DNA of 64,000 bases, from assembly GCF_035581345.1 (NCBI RefSeq), contig NZ_CP141608.1, positions 886,001 through 950,000 of the forward strand, read 5' to 3'. The notes below the pieces were generated by a model that did no database searches, was not told the origin of the DNA, and saw nothing but the letters and a program-made list of their open reading frames with translations. Source of the stretch: Pseudomonas sp. JQ170C. GTDB lineage: Bacteria > Pseudomonadota > Gammaproteobacteria > Pseudomonadales > Pseudomonadaceae. The position numbers were made by a program, and so were the translations under genes. Of the stretch, positions 1 through 8,329 are shown piece after piece (within the stretch, counting starts at the first letter, position 1; each line of letters opens with the position of its first letter).

Positions 1-1
1 C

Positions 2-934
2 AACCGCAAGCTGATCGAGTACATGGTCGATTACTGCGAGCAGCGCTTCGGTGAGCTTGGCAAGCGCGTGGAGTTTGTCATGACCACCAACGCCACCCTG
101 CTCACCGAGGAGATCGTCGACTACCTCAACGCCCACCGCTTCGGTTTGTCGGTGAGCATCGACGGGCCCAAGACCGTCCACGACCGCAACCGCATTACCG
201 TGGGTGGGCAGGGCACGTATGACGTGGTGCGGCGCAAGGCCGACATGCTGCTGTCACGCTACGACAGCCGCCCGGTGGGGGCGCGCGTGACCCTGACCCG
301 TGGCGTGACCGATGTCGAGACCATCTGGGATCACCTGTTCAATGAAATGGGTTTTGCCGAGGTCGGTTTTGCCCCGGTCACCAGCGGCGACATCAGCACC
401 TACAACCTCAGCGCCGAGGAACTGATCGAGGTGTTCGCCAACATGAAGGTGCTGGGCAGGCGCTACCTGGAGGCAGCGCTGGAGCATCGCAACATCGGCT
501 TTTCCAACCTGCACCAGTTGATCACCGACATTCACGAAGGGCACAAGAAAGCCCTGCCGTGTGGTGCCGGGCTGAAGATGCTGGCGGTCGACCACAAGGG
601 CGAGCTGAACCTTTGCCATCGTTTCACCGGCTCGCAATTGCCGACCTTCGGCAACGTCCACAGTGGCGTCAAGCAGGTGGAGCTCAACGACTTTCTCTCC
701 CAGCGCCTGGACCGCACCAATACCGGCTGCGACAGCTGCCGTATCCGCAACCTGTGCTCCGGTGGCTGCTACCACGAGAGTTATGCCCGCTATGGCGACC
801 CGGCCCACCCGACCTACCACTACTGCGAACTGATGCGTGACTGGGTGGACTTCGGCATCGAGGTCTACAGCCGGATCATGGCCGTCAACCCGGCGTTCAT
901 CAGCCGCTACATCACACCGCGCAAGGTTCACTGA
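2..934 (+). CDS. peaB: Quinohemoprotein amine dehydrogenase maturation protein, radical SAM/SPASM (5' truncated)
   Basis: Radical SAM enzyme that installs the thioether cross-links in the small gamma subunit of quinohemoprotein amine dehydrogenase (family knowledge). The reading frame is open from base 2, so the N-terminus with the CxxxCxxC iron-sulfur site lies outside the window. Visible here is the C-terminal SPASM region, with [14 protein letters not shown] (C-x2-C-x5-C-x3-C) and further cysteines in LPCGAG, LNLCHRF and YHYCELM that would ligate auxiliary clusters. It ends one base before the gamma-subunit gene, which is its substrate. The assignment rests on the SPASM pattern plus that neighbour. 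The family is also called QhpD. Confidence 0.88.
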   Translation, partial: NRKLIEYMVDYCEQRFGELGKRVEFVMTTNATLLTEEIVDYLNAHRFGLSVSIDGPKTVHDRNRITVGGQGTYDVVRRKADMLLSRYDSRPVGARVTLTRGVTDVETIWDHLFNEMGFAEVGFAPVTSGDISTYNLSAEELIEVFANMKVLGRRYLEAALEHRNIGFSNLHQLITDIHEGHKKALPCGAGLKMLAVDHKGELNLCHRFTGSQLPTFGNVHSGVKQVELNDFLSQRLDRTNTGCDSCRIRNLCSGGCYHESYARYGDPAHPTYHYCELMRDWVDFGIEVYSRIMAVNPAFISRYITPRKVH

Positions 935-935
935 C

Positions 936-1259
936 ATGAAGCATCTCAAGCCGATCAACAACAAAGCACTCAAGCTCGAACAGGCTGCCGACGAGAACCG
1001 CATCGAAGAAGTGTTGGCGATGAACTCTGTGGCAGGTTGCGCCTCGACCACCGACCCGGGCTGGGAAATCGATGCCTTTGGTGGCGTCTCGTCCTTGTGC
1101 CAGCCCATGGAGGCTGACCTGTATGGCTGCTCCGACCCTTGCTGGTGGCCGGCCCAGGTGCCGGACATGATGAGCACCTACCCGGACTGGAACAAGGATG
1201 CCCAGGCGTCCAACGACAACTGGCGCAACCTGGGCACCGTATTCCCGGACGACAAATGA
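936..1259 (+). CDS. qhpC: Quinohemoprotein amine dehydrogenase gamma subunit precursor (CTQ carrier)
   Basis: Small catalytic subunit that carries cysteine tryptophylquinone (CTQ) in the periplasmic amine dehydrogenase. The 107-residue product has a leader of about 28 residues. Numbering from Met29 as mature residue 1, the cysteines and partners fall exactly where the family has them: Cys7-Glu16, Cys27-Asp33 and Cys41-Asp49 for the thioether links, and Cys37 with Trp43 for [11 protein letters not shown] is the core motif. It lies between its maturase and the beta subunit in one operon. The ATG at 936 follows the maturase stop directly. The residue match makes this call firm. Confidence 0.95.
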   Translation: MKHLKPINNKALKLEQAADENRIEEVLAMNSVAGCASTTDPGWEIDAFGGVSSLCQPMEADLYGCSDPCWWPAQVPDMMSTYPDWNKDAQASNDNWRNLGTVFPDDK

Positions 1260-1288
1260 GCCCCGAGCCGAACAAGAGGGATATTCGC

Positions 1289-2407
1289 ATGCTTCAGATT
1301 GCAACCCGCGGCCTGGCCGCCCTGGCCCTGTGTGCCGCCAGTTCCGGTGTAGCCCTTGCCGACGCCGGCAAGGCCCTGAATCCGGGCCAGGAGTACCTGG
1401 TCGCCGTCAACTACCCCAACAACCTGCACGTCCTGGACCTGGCCAGCGACAGCCTGTACAAGACCTGCCAGATGCCCGACGCCTTCGGCCCGGGCACCGT
1501 GCAGCTGTCGCCGGACCGGCGTATCGCCTATGTGCTGAACAACCACTACGCCGATATCTATGGCGTCGAGCTGGACAGCTGCAAGCAGGTGTTTCATGCC
1601 AGCATCACCCAGCTCCCGGGCGAGAAGGCACGCTCGATGTTCTCCTTCACCGTCAGCCATGACGGCAAGGAGATCTACACCGTCGCCAACCCGACGCGCA
1701 TGCTCAATGACCACTACGAGGTGCAACAGCCGCGCCTGGATGTGTATGCCAGCAATGCCGGGCTCGATGCCAAACCGGTGCGCAGCTTCCCTGCACCGCG
1801 CCAACTGACCATCATGCAGAGCGGCAATGACGGCACGCTCTATGTGGCAGGCCCGGACATCTACAAGGTGGATGTGAAGACCGGCAAGTTCGATGTGCTG
1901 GTGCCCAGCCGTCATTGGCAGCGGCCGTTGTACAGCGCCCCGGATGTGCTCTACATCTGGAACCAGCAGACCTACCGCAACGACTTTTCGCTGCTGTACA
2001 CCACGGCGAAATTCAAGGATGAAAAACGTGATCCGGCCACGGCGGAAAACCTCTACGGCTTCTTCTCGATCGACCTGGCCACCGGCAAGGCACAGACCGT
2101 CGACTTCGGCCCGCTGACCGAAATCTACTTCAGCGGCATGCGCTCGCCCACCGACCCGAACCTGGTCTATGGCGTGCTCAATCGCCTGGCCAAGTACGAC
2201 ATCAAGGAGAAAAAGCTGCTCAAGTCGGCGGCGCTCGACCACAGCTACTACTGCATCGCCTTCAACAAGGCCGGCACCAAGATCTACCTCGCCGGCACCT
2301 ACAACGAAGTGGCGATTTTCGATGCCGACAGCCTGGAACCCATCGGCAAGGTCAAGCTGCCGGGCGGTGACATGGCCATCACCACGGCGCAGATCTTCAC
2401 CCGCTGA
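1289..2407 (+). CDS. peaD: Quinohemoprotein amine dehydrogenase beta subunit
   Basis: Periplasmic beta-propeller subunit of the amine dehydrogenase that lets Pseudomonas use aromatic and aliphatic amines such as phenylethylamine (family knowledge). The 372-residue product begins with a Sec signal peptide (MLQIATRGLAALALCAASSG, then an ALA cleavage site near residue 24) followed by repeated propeller-type strands (DLASDSLYKTC, VKLPGGDMA). The frame stays open upstream to 1139, but that part overlaps qhpC. The ATG at 1289 follows an AAGAGGG ribosome site and starts the signal peptide. It is the last gene of the operon and is followed by a strong hairpin terminator. Also called QhpB. Confidence 0.9.
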   Translation: MLQIATRGLAALALCAASSGVALADAGKALNPGQEYLVAVNYPNNLHVLDLASDSLYKTCQMPDAFGPGTVQLSPDRRIAYVLNNHYADIYGVELDSCKQVFHASITQLPGEKARSMFSFTVSHDGKEIYTVANPTRMLNDHYEVQQPRLDVYASNAGLDAKPVRSFPAPRQLTIMQSGNDGTLYVAGPDIYKVDVKTGKFDVLVPSRHWQRPLYSAPDVLYIWNQQTYRNDFSLLYTTAKFKDEKRDPATAENLYGFFSIDLATGKAQTVDFGPLTEIYFSGMRSPTDPNLVYGVLNRLAKYDIKEKKLLKSAALDHSYYCIAFNKAGTKIYLAGTYNEVAIFDADSLEPIGKVKLPGGDMAITTAQIFTR

Positions 2408-2417
2408 GTGTCACCCT

Positions 2418-2450
2418 GCGCCGCTGCCTTGCCTGGGGCAGCGGCGCTTT
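2418..2450 (+). terminator. Rho-independent terminator of the amine dehydrogenase operon
   Basis: A perfect 11-base stem (GCGCCGCTGCC with GGCAGCGGCGC) and an 8-base loop are followed by TTT. It starts 10 bases after the beta-subunit stop. The short T-run makes it moderate rather than textbook. Confidence 0.75.
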
Positions 2451-2662
2451 ACTATCCACCGGGGTTGAACGAAGATGGCGCAACGCCATCAGCCGCCGTA
2501 CCACGCCCCCGCTGTCATCCACCTATGACACCGCTCTGGCTCAAGCTATTGCCCTGTGCGGCCGATACTGTGCGAGTACGACGAATTTTCGTCCCGCGAA
2601 GCCAGCCCAGGGTTGCACAGGTCTGCGCATCGTTTTTCTATTTGCCATGTCAGGTCTCATGG

Positions 2663-4270
2663 ATGCAGGTCTACAGCAACAAGAGCTTTCTGATCGTCGA
2701 TGACTATTCCGATTTCCGCAGCTCGGCCCGTTCGATGCTGCGCGAGTTGGGTGTGCGCGATGTCGACACCGCCGACAGTGGCGAACAGGCCCTGCGCATG
2801 TGCGGGCAGAAGCGCTACGACTTCATCCTCCAGGACTTCCACCTGGGCGACGGCAAGAAGAACGGCCAGCAGGTGCTCGAAGACCTGATCCTCGACAAGC
2901 TGATCAGCCATGAGTGTGTATTTCTCATGGTCACCGCCGAAAGCAGCCAGGCCATTGTGCTCAGTGCCCTCGAGCATGAGCCCGATGCCTACCTGACCAA
3001 ACCGTTCAACCGAATCGGCCTGGCCCAGCGCCTGGAAAAACTGGTGCAGCGCAAGACCCTGCTCAAGCCCATTCTCCAGGCCCTGGATCGCGGTCGTCCG
3101 GCCGAAGTGCTGGCGGCCTGTGCCGCGCTGTGCAAACGCGACCCGCGCTTTGCGCCGCTGTGCCTGCGCTATCGCGCCGACGCCTTGCGGGACTTGAACC
3201 GCTTTGAAGAGCTGGGCAAGTTTCTCAAGGCCATCATCGCCAGCCGCGCCACGCCCTGGGCCTATGCGGCGCTGGGCAACATGCTGTTCAAACGCAACCA
3301 GATGGCCCAGGCCCAGGGTGTGTACGAGCAGGCGCTCAAGGCCTTCCCGATGATGCCCGGGCTCTACGACGGCCTGGCCGATGTGCTGATGGCGCTGGGT
3401 GAAAACAAGCGCGCCCAGAGCGTGCTGGAGGAGGCGGTGCGCCTTTCGCCGCTGGCAGTACGCCGGCAGATGATGCTGGGCAAGCTGGCCATGGCCAACC
3501 AGGACTTCGAGGCGTCCGCCAAGGCCTATCGGCATGCCGTGAGCCAGGGCAAGACCTCGCGCTACAAAGACCCGGAAAGCAACCTGGGCCTGGTCCAGGC
3601 CCTGATGAGCAAGAATGCCGGCAATGGCCTGGATGCCCGCACCCGGGTCGAGATCAATACCGTGCTCAGTGACGTGGCCAAGGAAAACGTCGAGGACCAG
3701 GGCCTGCAGGTACGCGCCCGGCTGATGAAAGCCGCCAGCCTGCAGCAGGCCGGCGATGCCGAAACCGCGGCCAAGCTGACCGAGCAGGCCTTGTTGCGGC
3801 TGGACAAGATGGAGCAGTTTTTCTCGGTGGACGCAGCCCTGGTGGTGGCGGCGCAGTTGCAGAAACTCGACCAGCATGGGGCGAGTATCAACATCCTCAA
3901 GAGCTGCGTGGAAACCTACGGCGATGACCCCAAGGTGATGCAGAGCGTATCGCAACTGACCGACGACCCCACGGTGCTCAACGCGATCACCGAAGCCGTC
4001 GACGTCAACCGCAAAGGCGTGCGCAGCTACCAGGCCGGGCAGCTCGACGAGGCGCTGGGCATGTTCCGTCGCGCCCTGACGCTGCAGCCGAAAAACATCA
4101 GCATCGCCCTGAACACCGCCCAGGCGCTGATGCGCATGGGCGGCGAAACGCCCGGTCCGGATGTCATGCAAGAGTGCCGCGCCTGCCTGACCTGCGTGGC
4201 GGGCATTCCATCGAGTGACAGCCGCTATGACCGTTACCGCAAACTGCATATCCGAGCGTTTGGCGCATGA
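2663..4270 (+). CDS. Response regulator with C-terminal tetratricopeptide repeats
   Basis: Cytoplasmic two-component output protein of 535 residues. Residues about 5-130 form a CheY-like receiver: the acidic pocket IVDDYSD, the likely phospho-acceptor Asp58 in FILQDFHLGDG and the conserved Lys in YLTKPF. The rest is alpha-helical with TPR-like repeats (AYAALGNMLFKRNQMAQAQG, LYDGLADVLMALGENKRAQS), suggesting output by protein-protein contact rather than DNA binding. The frame is open upstream to 2408, but the ATG at 2663 begins the receiver fold. Its stop overlaps the start of the histidine kinase by four bases (ATGA), so the two are translationally coupled partners. The regulated process is not evident. 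Confidence 0.85.
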   Translation: MQVYSNKSFLIVDDYSDFRSSARSMLRELGVRDVDTADSGEQALRMCGQKRYDFILQDFHLGDGKKNGQQVLEDLILDKLISHECVFLMVTAESSQAIVLSALEHEPDAYLTKPFNRIGLAQRLEKLVQRKTLLKPILQALDRGRPAEVLAACAALCKRDPRFAPLCLRYRADALRDLNRFEELGKFLKAIIASRATPWAYAALGNMLFKRNQMAQAQGVYEQALKAFPMMPGLYDGLADVLMALGENKRAQSVLEEAVRLSPLAVRRQMMLGKLAMANQDFEASAKAYRHAVSQGKTSRYKDPESNLGLVQALMSKNAGNGLDARTRVEINTVLSDVAKENVEDQGLQVRARLMKAASLQQAGDAETAAKLTEQALLRLDKMEQFFSVDAALVVAAQLQKLDQHGASINILKSCVETYGDDPKVMQSVSQLTDDPTVLNAITEAVDVNRKGVRSYQAGQLDEALGMFRRALTLQPKNISIALNTAQALMRMGGETPGPDVMQECRACLTCVAGIPSSDSRYDRYRKLHIRAFGA

Positions 4271-4959
4271 ACCAGAACGATCAGGGGCTGGATTTTTCCA
4301 CGGTGATCGCCTCCACCGTACACGACATGAAAAACTCCCTGGCAGCGCTCACCCAGGCCCATAGCCAATGGCTGTCGCGCCTGCCCGAAGGGCTGCGCGA
4401 GGGCAGCGAGCAAGGCGTGATGGAACACGAGTTCACCCACCTCAACGGCATGCTGGTGCAACTGCTGGGCCTGTACAAACTGGGTGTCAACCAACTGCCC
4501 ATGTGCCCGGACTACCATGAGCTGGACGACTTTATCGAGGCCCAGCTGGCCGCCCAGCAGAACCTGCTGCAGCACCGCGACATTCTCGCCACCTGGCGCA
4601 TCGACACCGCCAGCCCCCTGGGCTTTTTCGACCGCGAGCTGGTCGGCTCGGTGATCGCCAACATTCTCAACAATGCCATTCGTCATGCCGGTCATGCCCT
4701 GTTGATTACCGTCAGCGACGAAGGTGAGCAACTGGTGCTGAGCATCAACGACGACGGCCCGGGCTTTTCCCAGCACATGCTCGAACGGCAGGAAGACTAT
4801 GCCCAGGGCATCGATGCGCAAAGTGGCAGCACCGGCCTGGGGCTGTACTTTGCCGCGCGCATTGCGGCGCTGCATGAGCGCGACGGAGTGAAGGGACGGA
4901 TCGAAATTGCCAATGGCGGGGCGCTGGGGGGAGGGGTGTTCAACCTGTACCTGCCGTGA
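4267..4959 (+). CDS. Soluble sensor histidine kinase, partner of the upstream TPR response regulator
   Basis: A 230-residue histidine kinase with no transmembrane segment and no recognisable input domain. His19 lies in the H-box HDMKNSL. The ATPase part has the N-box NILNNAIRHAG, the G1 box DDGPGF and the G2 box STGLGLYFA. It overlaps the response regulator by four bases. Lacking a sensor domain, it probably gets its signal through a partner protein, perhaps via the TPR region of the regulator (inference). Confidence 0.85.
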   Translation: MNQNDQGLDFSTVIASTVHDMKNSLAALTQAHSQWLSRLPEGLREGSEQGVMEHEFTHLNGMLVQLLGLYKLGVNQLPMCPDYHELDDFIEAQLAAQQNLLQHRDILATWRIDTASPLGFFDRELVGSVIANILNNAIRHAGHALLITVSDEGEQLVLSINDDGPGFSQHMLERQEDYAQGIDAQSGSTGLGLYFAARIAALHERDGVKGRIEIANGGALGGGVFNLYLP

Positions 4960-5129
4960 AATGCTGCAGCGGAGGCACCTGGGCTGACCTGGAAACGGTG
5001 CGAGATCAAAGAAACGCTATGTAAGGCTCGTTGTGCCTGGGTTTCGTCAGGCTGGGCTGGTCAGAAGGCGAAATTGCGGTTATGAAGGGTGATTGTTTCA
5101 GGCATGACTCTCACTTCACTGGATTTCCC

Positions 5130-5774
5130 ATGCACGTTGCACAACCACAACTCATCCGCGAAACCTTCCCCGTCGGCCCTTTGCAGTGCAACTGCACAAT
5201 CATCGGCGACCCGATCAGCAAAAAGGCCATCGTCGTCGACCCGGGTGGCAACCATGAACAGATCCTTGCCCGCCTGGAGGCCCATGGCCTGAAGCTGGTG
5301 AGCATCATCCACACTCACGCGCATCTGGATCACTTCCTGGCCTCGGGCCTGTTGAAGGAGAAGACCGGCGCCACCCTGCACCTGCACAAGGAAGACCAGT
5401 TTCTCTGGGACAACCTGGAAATGCAGTGCCAGATGTTCGGCGTGCCCTACACCCCGGTGCCTTCGCCTGACCGCTGGCTGGCCGACGACGAGGAACTGGC
5501 CTGTGGCTGTGGCGTGGCCCTGCACACGCCGGGGCACACGCCCGGGTCGATGAGCTTCTGGTTTGCCGATGCCAAGTTGCTGATTGCCGGTGACACGCTG
5601 TTCAAGCGCGGAATCGGTCGCACCGATTTGTGGGGTGGCGACCAGGCGACTATCGTTCGGTCGATCAAACAGCGTCTGTATCGCCTCGATGAAGATGCCA
5701 CGGTGGTGACCGGTCATGGGCCGGATACCCGTCTGGGCGACGAGATGCGCCAGAATCCTTTCGTGCGGGCCTGA
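5130..5774 (+). CDS. Metallo-beta-lactamase fold hydrolase (glyoxalase II-like)
   Basis: A 214-residue cytoplasmic enzyme with the zinc-binding signature HTHAHLDH, a later HTPGHTPGS histidine, the bridging aspartate in IAGDTLF and a final histidine in VTGHGPD. This is the compact YcbL/GloB-like arrangement that hydrolyses thioesters such as S-lactoylglutathione (family knowledge); the substrate here is unknown. The frame opens earlier, at 5031, but the ATG at 5130 starts the conserved fold (PLQCNCTIIGD). The gene stands alone. Confidence 0.85.
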   Translation: MHVAQPQLIRETFPVGPLQCNCTIIGDPISKKAIVVDPGGNHEQILARLEAHGLKLVSIIHTHAHLDHFLASGLLKEKTGATLHLHKEDQFLWDNLEMQCQMFGVPYTPVPSPDRWLADDEELACGCGVALHTPGHTPGSMSFWFADAKLLIAGDTLFKRGIGRTDLWGGDQATIVRSIKQRLYRLDEDATVVTGHGPDTRLGDEMRQNPFVRA

Positions 5775-5870
5775 TTTTTCAGGGAATTTTTCTGATGTTT
5801 GCCACTCCAAGGCTGGCACAGATCCGTTAACCGGTCCGCTGCACTTTCGAATTACAGTAGGAGCTTGTCC

Positions 5871-6566
5871 ATGTTCACCATGCGTCGTTTGATTATCGTC
5901 GCTACCGCTGCCGCCCTGATGACCGGTTGTGCCAGCCCCAACCCGTACGACAGCCAGGGTCAGGCGCAGCAAGGCTCCACCGGGATGAGCAAAACCGCCA
6001 AGTATGGCGGCCTGGGTGCATTGGCCGGCGCCATCGCCGGTGCTGCCATCGACCATAACAACCGTGGCAAGGGTGCGCTGATCGGCGCTGCCGCCGTGGG
6101 TGCCGCTGCAGCCGGTTATGGCTACTACGCCGACAAACAGGAAGCGGCGCTGCGCGCGAGCATGGCCAACACCGGCGTCGAAGTTCAGCGCGAGGGTGAC
6201 CAGATCAAGCTGATCATGCCGGGCAACATCACCTTTGCCACCGACTCGGCAAACATCGCTCCAAGCTTCTACTCGCCGCTGAACAACCTGGCCAACTCCT
6301 TCAAGCAGTTCAACCAGAACACCATTGAAGTGGTCGGCTACACCGACAGCACCGGCAGCCGCCAGCACAACATGGACCTGTCCCAGCGTCGCGCCCAGTC
6401 GGTCGTGAGCTACCTGACCTCCCAGGGCGTGGATGCCAGCCGTGTGACGGCGCGTGGCCTGGGCCCTGACCAGCCGATCGCCAGCAACGCCGACGCCAAC
6501 GGCCGCGCGCAGAACCGCCGGGTAGAGGTCAACCTCAAGCCGATTCCGGGCCAGCAGTACCAGTAA
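5871..6566 (+). CDS. OmpA-family outer-membrane lipoprotein
   Basis: A 231-residue lipoprotein. The signal peptide ends in the lipobox LMTGC, giving a lipidated Cys20. Residues about 45-85 form a glycine-rich hydrophobic segment (GGLGALAGAIAGAAID, GKGALIGAAAVGAAAAGYGY) like the Gly-zipper of related proteins. Residues about 115-225 are the OmpA peptidoglycan-binding domain, with TFATDSANI, VVGYTDSTGS and LSQRRAQSV. It probably tethers the outer membrane to the cell wall. It resembles P. aeruginosa PA0833-type lipoproteins. A GTAGGAG ribosome site lies 7 bases before the ATG. Confidence 0.9.
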   Translation: MFTMRRLIIVATAAALMTGCASPNPYDSQGQAQQGSTGMSKTAKYGGLGALAGAIAGAAIDHNNRGKGALIGAAAVGAAAAGYGYYADKQEAALRASMANTGVEVQREGDQIKLIMPGNITFATDSANIAPSFYSPLNNLANSFKQFNQNTIEVVGYTDSTGSRQHNMDLSQRRAQSVVSYLTSQGVDASRVTARGLGPDQPIASNADANGRAQNRRVEVNLKPIPGQQYQ

Positions 6567-6583
6567 ATCGCTATGGTGTAAAA

Positions 6584-6666
6584 AAAACGGTAGGAGCGGG
6601 CTTGCCCCGCGATCGCTGTGGTGAAATCACCATCGCATCGCGGGGCAAGCCCGCTCCTACCGTTTT
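6584..6666. repeat. REP pair in inverted orientation between convergent genes
   Basis: Two 23-base REP units (6590-6612 and 6638-6660) sit head to head and extend to a 29-base perfect inverted repeat including flanking AAAACG/CGTTTT. It lies between the convergent OmpA lipoprotein and the secreted-protein gene. A-runs before and T-runs after the stem would let it terminate transcription from both sides. Confidence 0.88.
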
Positions 6667-6678
6667 GGTGTGGCGCTT

Positions 6679-7257
6679 TTAGTGCTTGGTGGTGATCTTC
6701 AGCAAGTCAGTGAACACCATGTCCACCGTCTGACCGACCTTGAGGTTTTTCATCCGCTCTTGCAGTTGCGGATCTTCGACCTTCACCACTTTTTGCGGGC
6801 CGTCCGGCGGTAGCAGGGTCACTTCGTGGGTCTTGAGGTCAATCTTGGTGATCTTCGAGGTGACTTTCACCTGGCGGAACGCCTCGCCACCGGGGTTGGG
6901 GTTGTCTTTGGTGGCACGGATCACGCCGGCCTCCTTGCTCACGCCAGGCTCACCGCCCACCGTGGTGTCCAGCACCGTCGCGACCGAGCGATTGACCTTG
7001 ATGTTCACCAGATCCCCAACCTTGAGGTTGTGCAAATCCTTGGCGTTCTCGCTCAGCTGGATCGGCACCTGGGAATCATCGGGGCCGGCGACGGTGACGA
7101 GGCGCTTGTCCACATCGACAGCCAGAACCTTGGTATCCACGATATTTTCACTGGCGATGCCATTGATCAGGATGTCTTCTGCCTGCACCGTGAAACTGGC
7201 TGCAGACAGGAGCGAAGCAAGAGCGATAGCGTGGGTGAAGGTGCGCAGCGGTTTCAT
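6679..7257 (-). CDS. Secreted or periplasmic protein of unknown function
   Basis: A 192-residue product with a clear signal peptide (MKPLRTFTHAIALASLLSAA, cleavage after VQA near residue 26). The mature part is rich in short beta-strands with two related stretches (NLKVGDLVNIKV and NLKVGQTVDMVF), suggesting a duplicated OB- or barrel-like unit. No catalytic motif is visible. It stands alone on the minus strand and converges on the OmpA lipoprotein across the REP pair. It is a conserved-looking Pseudomonas protein, but I cannot assign a role. Confidence 0.75.
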   Translation of the reverse strand: MKPLRTFTHAIALASLLSAASFTVQAEDILINGIASENIVDTKVLAVDVDKRLVTVAGPDDSQVPIQLSENAKDLHNLKVGDLVNIKVNRSVATVLDTTVGGEPGVSKEAGVIRATKDNPNPGGEAFRQVKVTSKITKIDLKTHEVTLLPPDGPQKVVKVEDPQLQERMKNLKVGQTVDMVFTDLLKITTKH

Positions 7258-7424
7258 AGGCTTACATTCCGTGTGTGGGCTATTGAGAAACTGAAGGTGC
7301 GAAATAGCGTGGGGAAGAGCATAGATGCTCAGCGCAGGTTCGGGGGCGGCGGGGCGATTTTCTGTTGATCTGCCTCAAGCCCAGGGGGAAGAAAACCTCC
7401 CACCCGAGCCAGAGCTTGCGAGGA

Positions 7425-8327
7425 TCAGGTGCGGGTTTCGTGCTTCAGGCGCTCAAGCAGGGCGTCCTTGTCCTGCCACAGCACGTTGATCCACTGCTGG
7501 AACGCCAGGCGATAGGCTTCATCCTGGTCGTAGTTCTTGCCCAGGAACTCGGGTGGAATCGCCACCTCCTCCAACTGCACCACGATGTGCTTCACCCGAC
7601 CGCACAGCAGGTCCCAGAACCCAGGCGCGCCAGCCGGGTAGTGGATGGTGACGTTGATGATCGACTGCAACTGTTCGCCCATGGCATCGAGCACAAAGGC
7701 AATGCCGCCGGCCTTGGGCTTGAGCAGGTGCTGGTAGGGAGATTGCTGCTGGCGATGCTTGGCCGGGGTGAAGCGGGTACCTTCGGCGAAGTTGAAAATG
7801 GCCGTGGGTTTGCCACGAAACTTGGCGCATGTACGGCGGGTGGTTTCCAGGTCCTTGCCGGCCTTTTCCGGGTGCTTGGCCAGGTAGGCCTTGGAGTAGC
7901 GCTTCATGAATGGAAAGCCCAGGGCCCACCAGGCCAGGCCAATCACCGGCACCCAGATCAGCACTTGCTTCAAGAAGAACTTCAGCGGACGGATGCGGCG
8001 GTTGAGCACGTACTGCAGGACCAGGATGTCTACCCAGCTCTGGTGATTGCTGGTGATCAGGTAGCTGTGCTGGTAGTCCAGCCCGGCGAGCCCCTCGACC
8101 TGCCAGCGCGCCTTGCCCAGCAAGTTGATCCAGGCATTGTTATTGCTGATCCAGGCCTCGTGGATATGCCTCATCAGTTCGTCGGTCACCCGCTGCGCCG
8201 CCGGGAACGGCAGGCACAGCTTGAACAGGCTGACGATGAACAACGGGGTGCAGCAGACGATGGTGTTGAGCCCCAGCAGCAGCGAGGCGATCACCCCACG
8301 CAGTGGCGCGGGCAGAAATCCGAGCAT
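7425..8327 (-). CDS. Membrane 1-acyl-sn-glycerol-3-phosphate-type acyltransferase
   Basis: A 300-residue PlsC-family acyltransferase. The N-terminus is hydrophobic (VIASLLLGLNTIVCCTPLFI). Catalytic motif I is NHQSWVDILVL (H-x4-D) and the substrate-binding motif is FAEGTRF. It would transfer an acyl chain to lysophosphatidate or a related lipid at the inner membrane. The arrangement resembles the YihG subfamily, whose substrate choice differs from PlsC. It follows pta with only two bases between them, so the two are probably cotranscribed. Confidence 0.85.
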   Translation of the reverse strand: MLGFLPAPLRGVIASLLLGLNTIVCCTPLFIVSLFKLCLPFPAAQRVTDELMRHIHEAWISNNNAWINLLGKARWQVEGLAGLDYQHSYLITSNHQSWVDILVLQYVLNRRIRPLKFFLKQVLIWVPVIGLAWWALGFPFMKRYSKAYLAKHPEKAGKDLETTRRTCAKFRGKPTAIFNFAEGTRFTPAKHRQQQSPYQHLLKPKAGGIAFVLDAMGEQLQSIINVTIHYPAGAPGFWDLLCGRVKHIVVQLEEVAIPPEFLGKNYDQDEAYRLAFQQWINVLWQDKDALLERLKHETRT

Positions 8328-8329
8328 GT

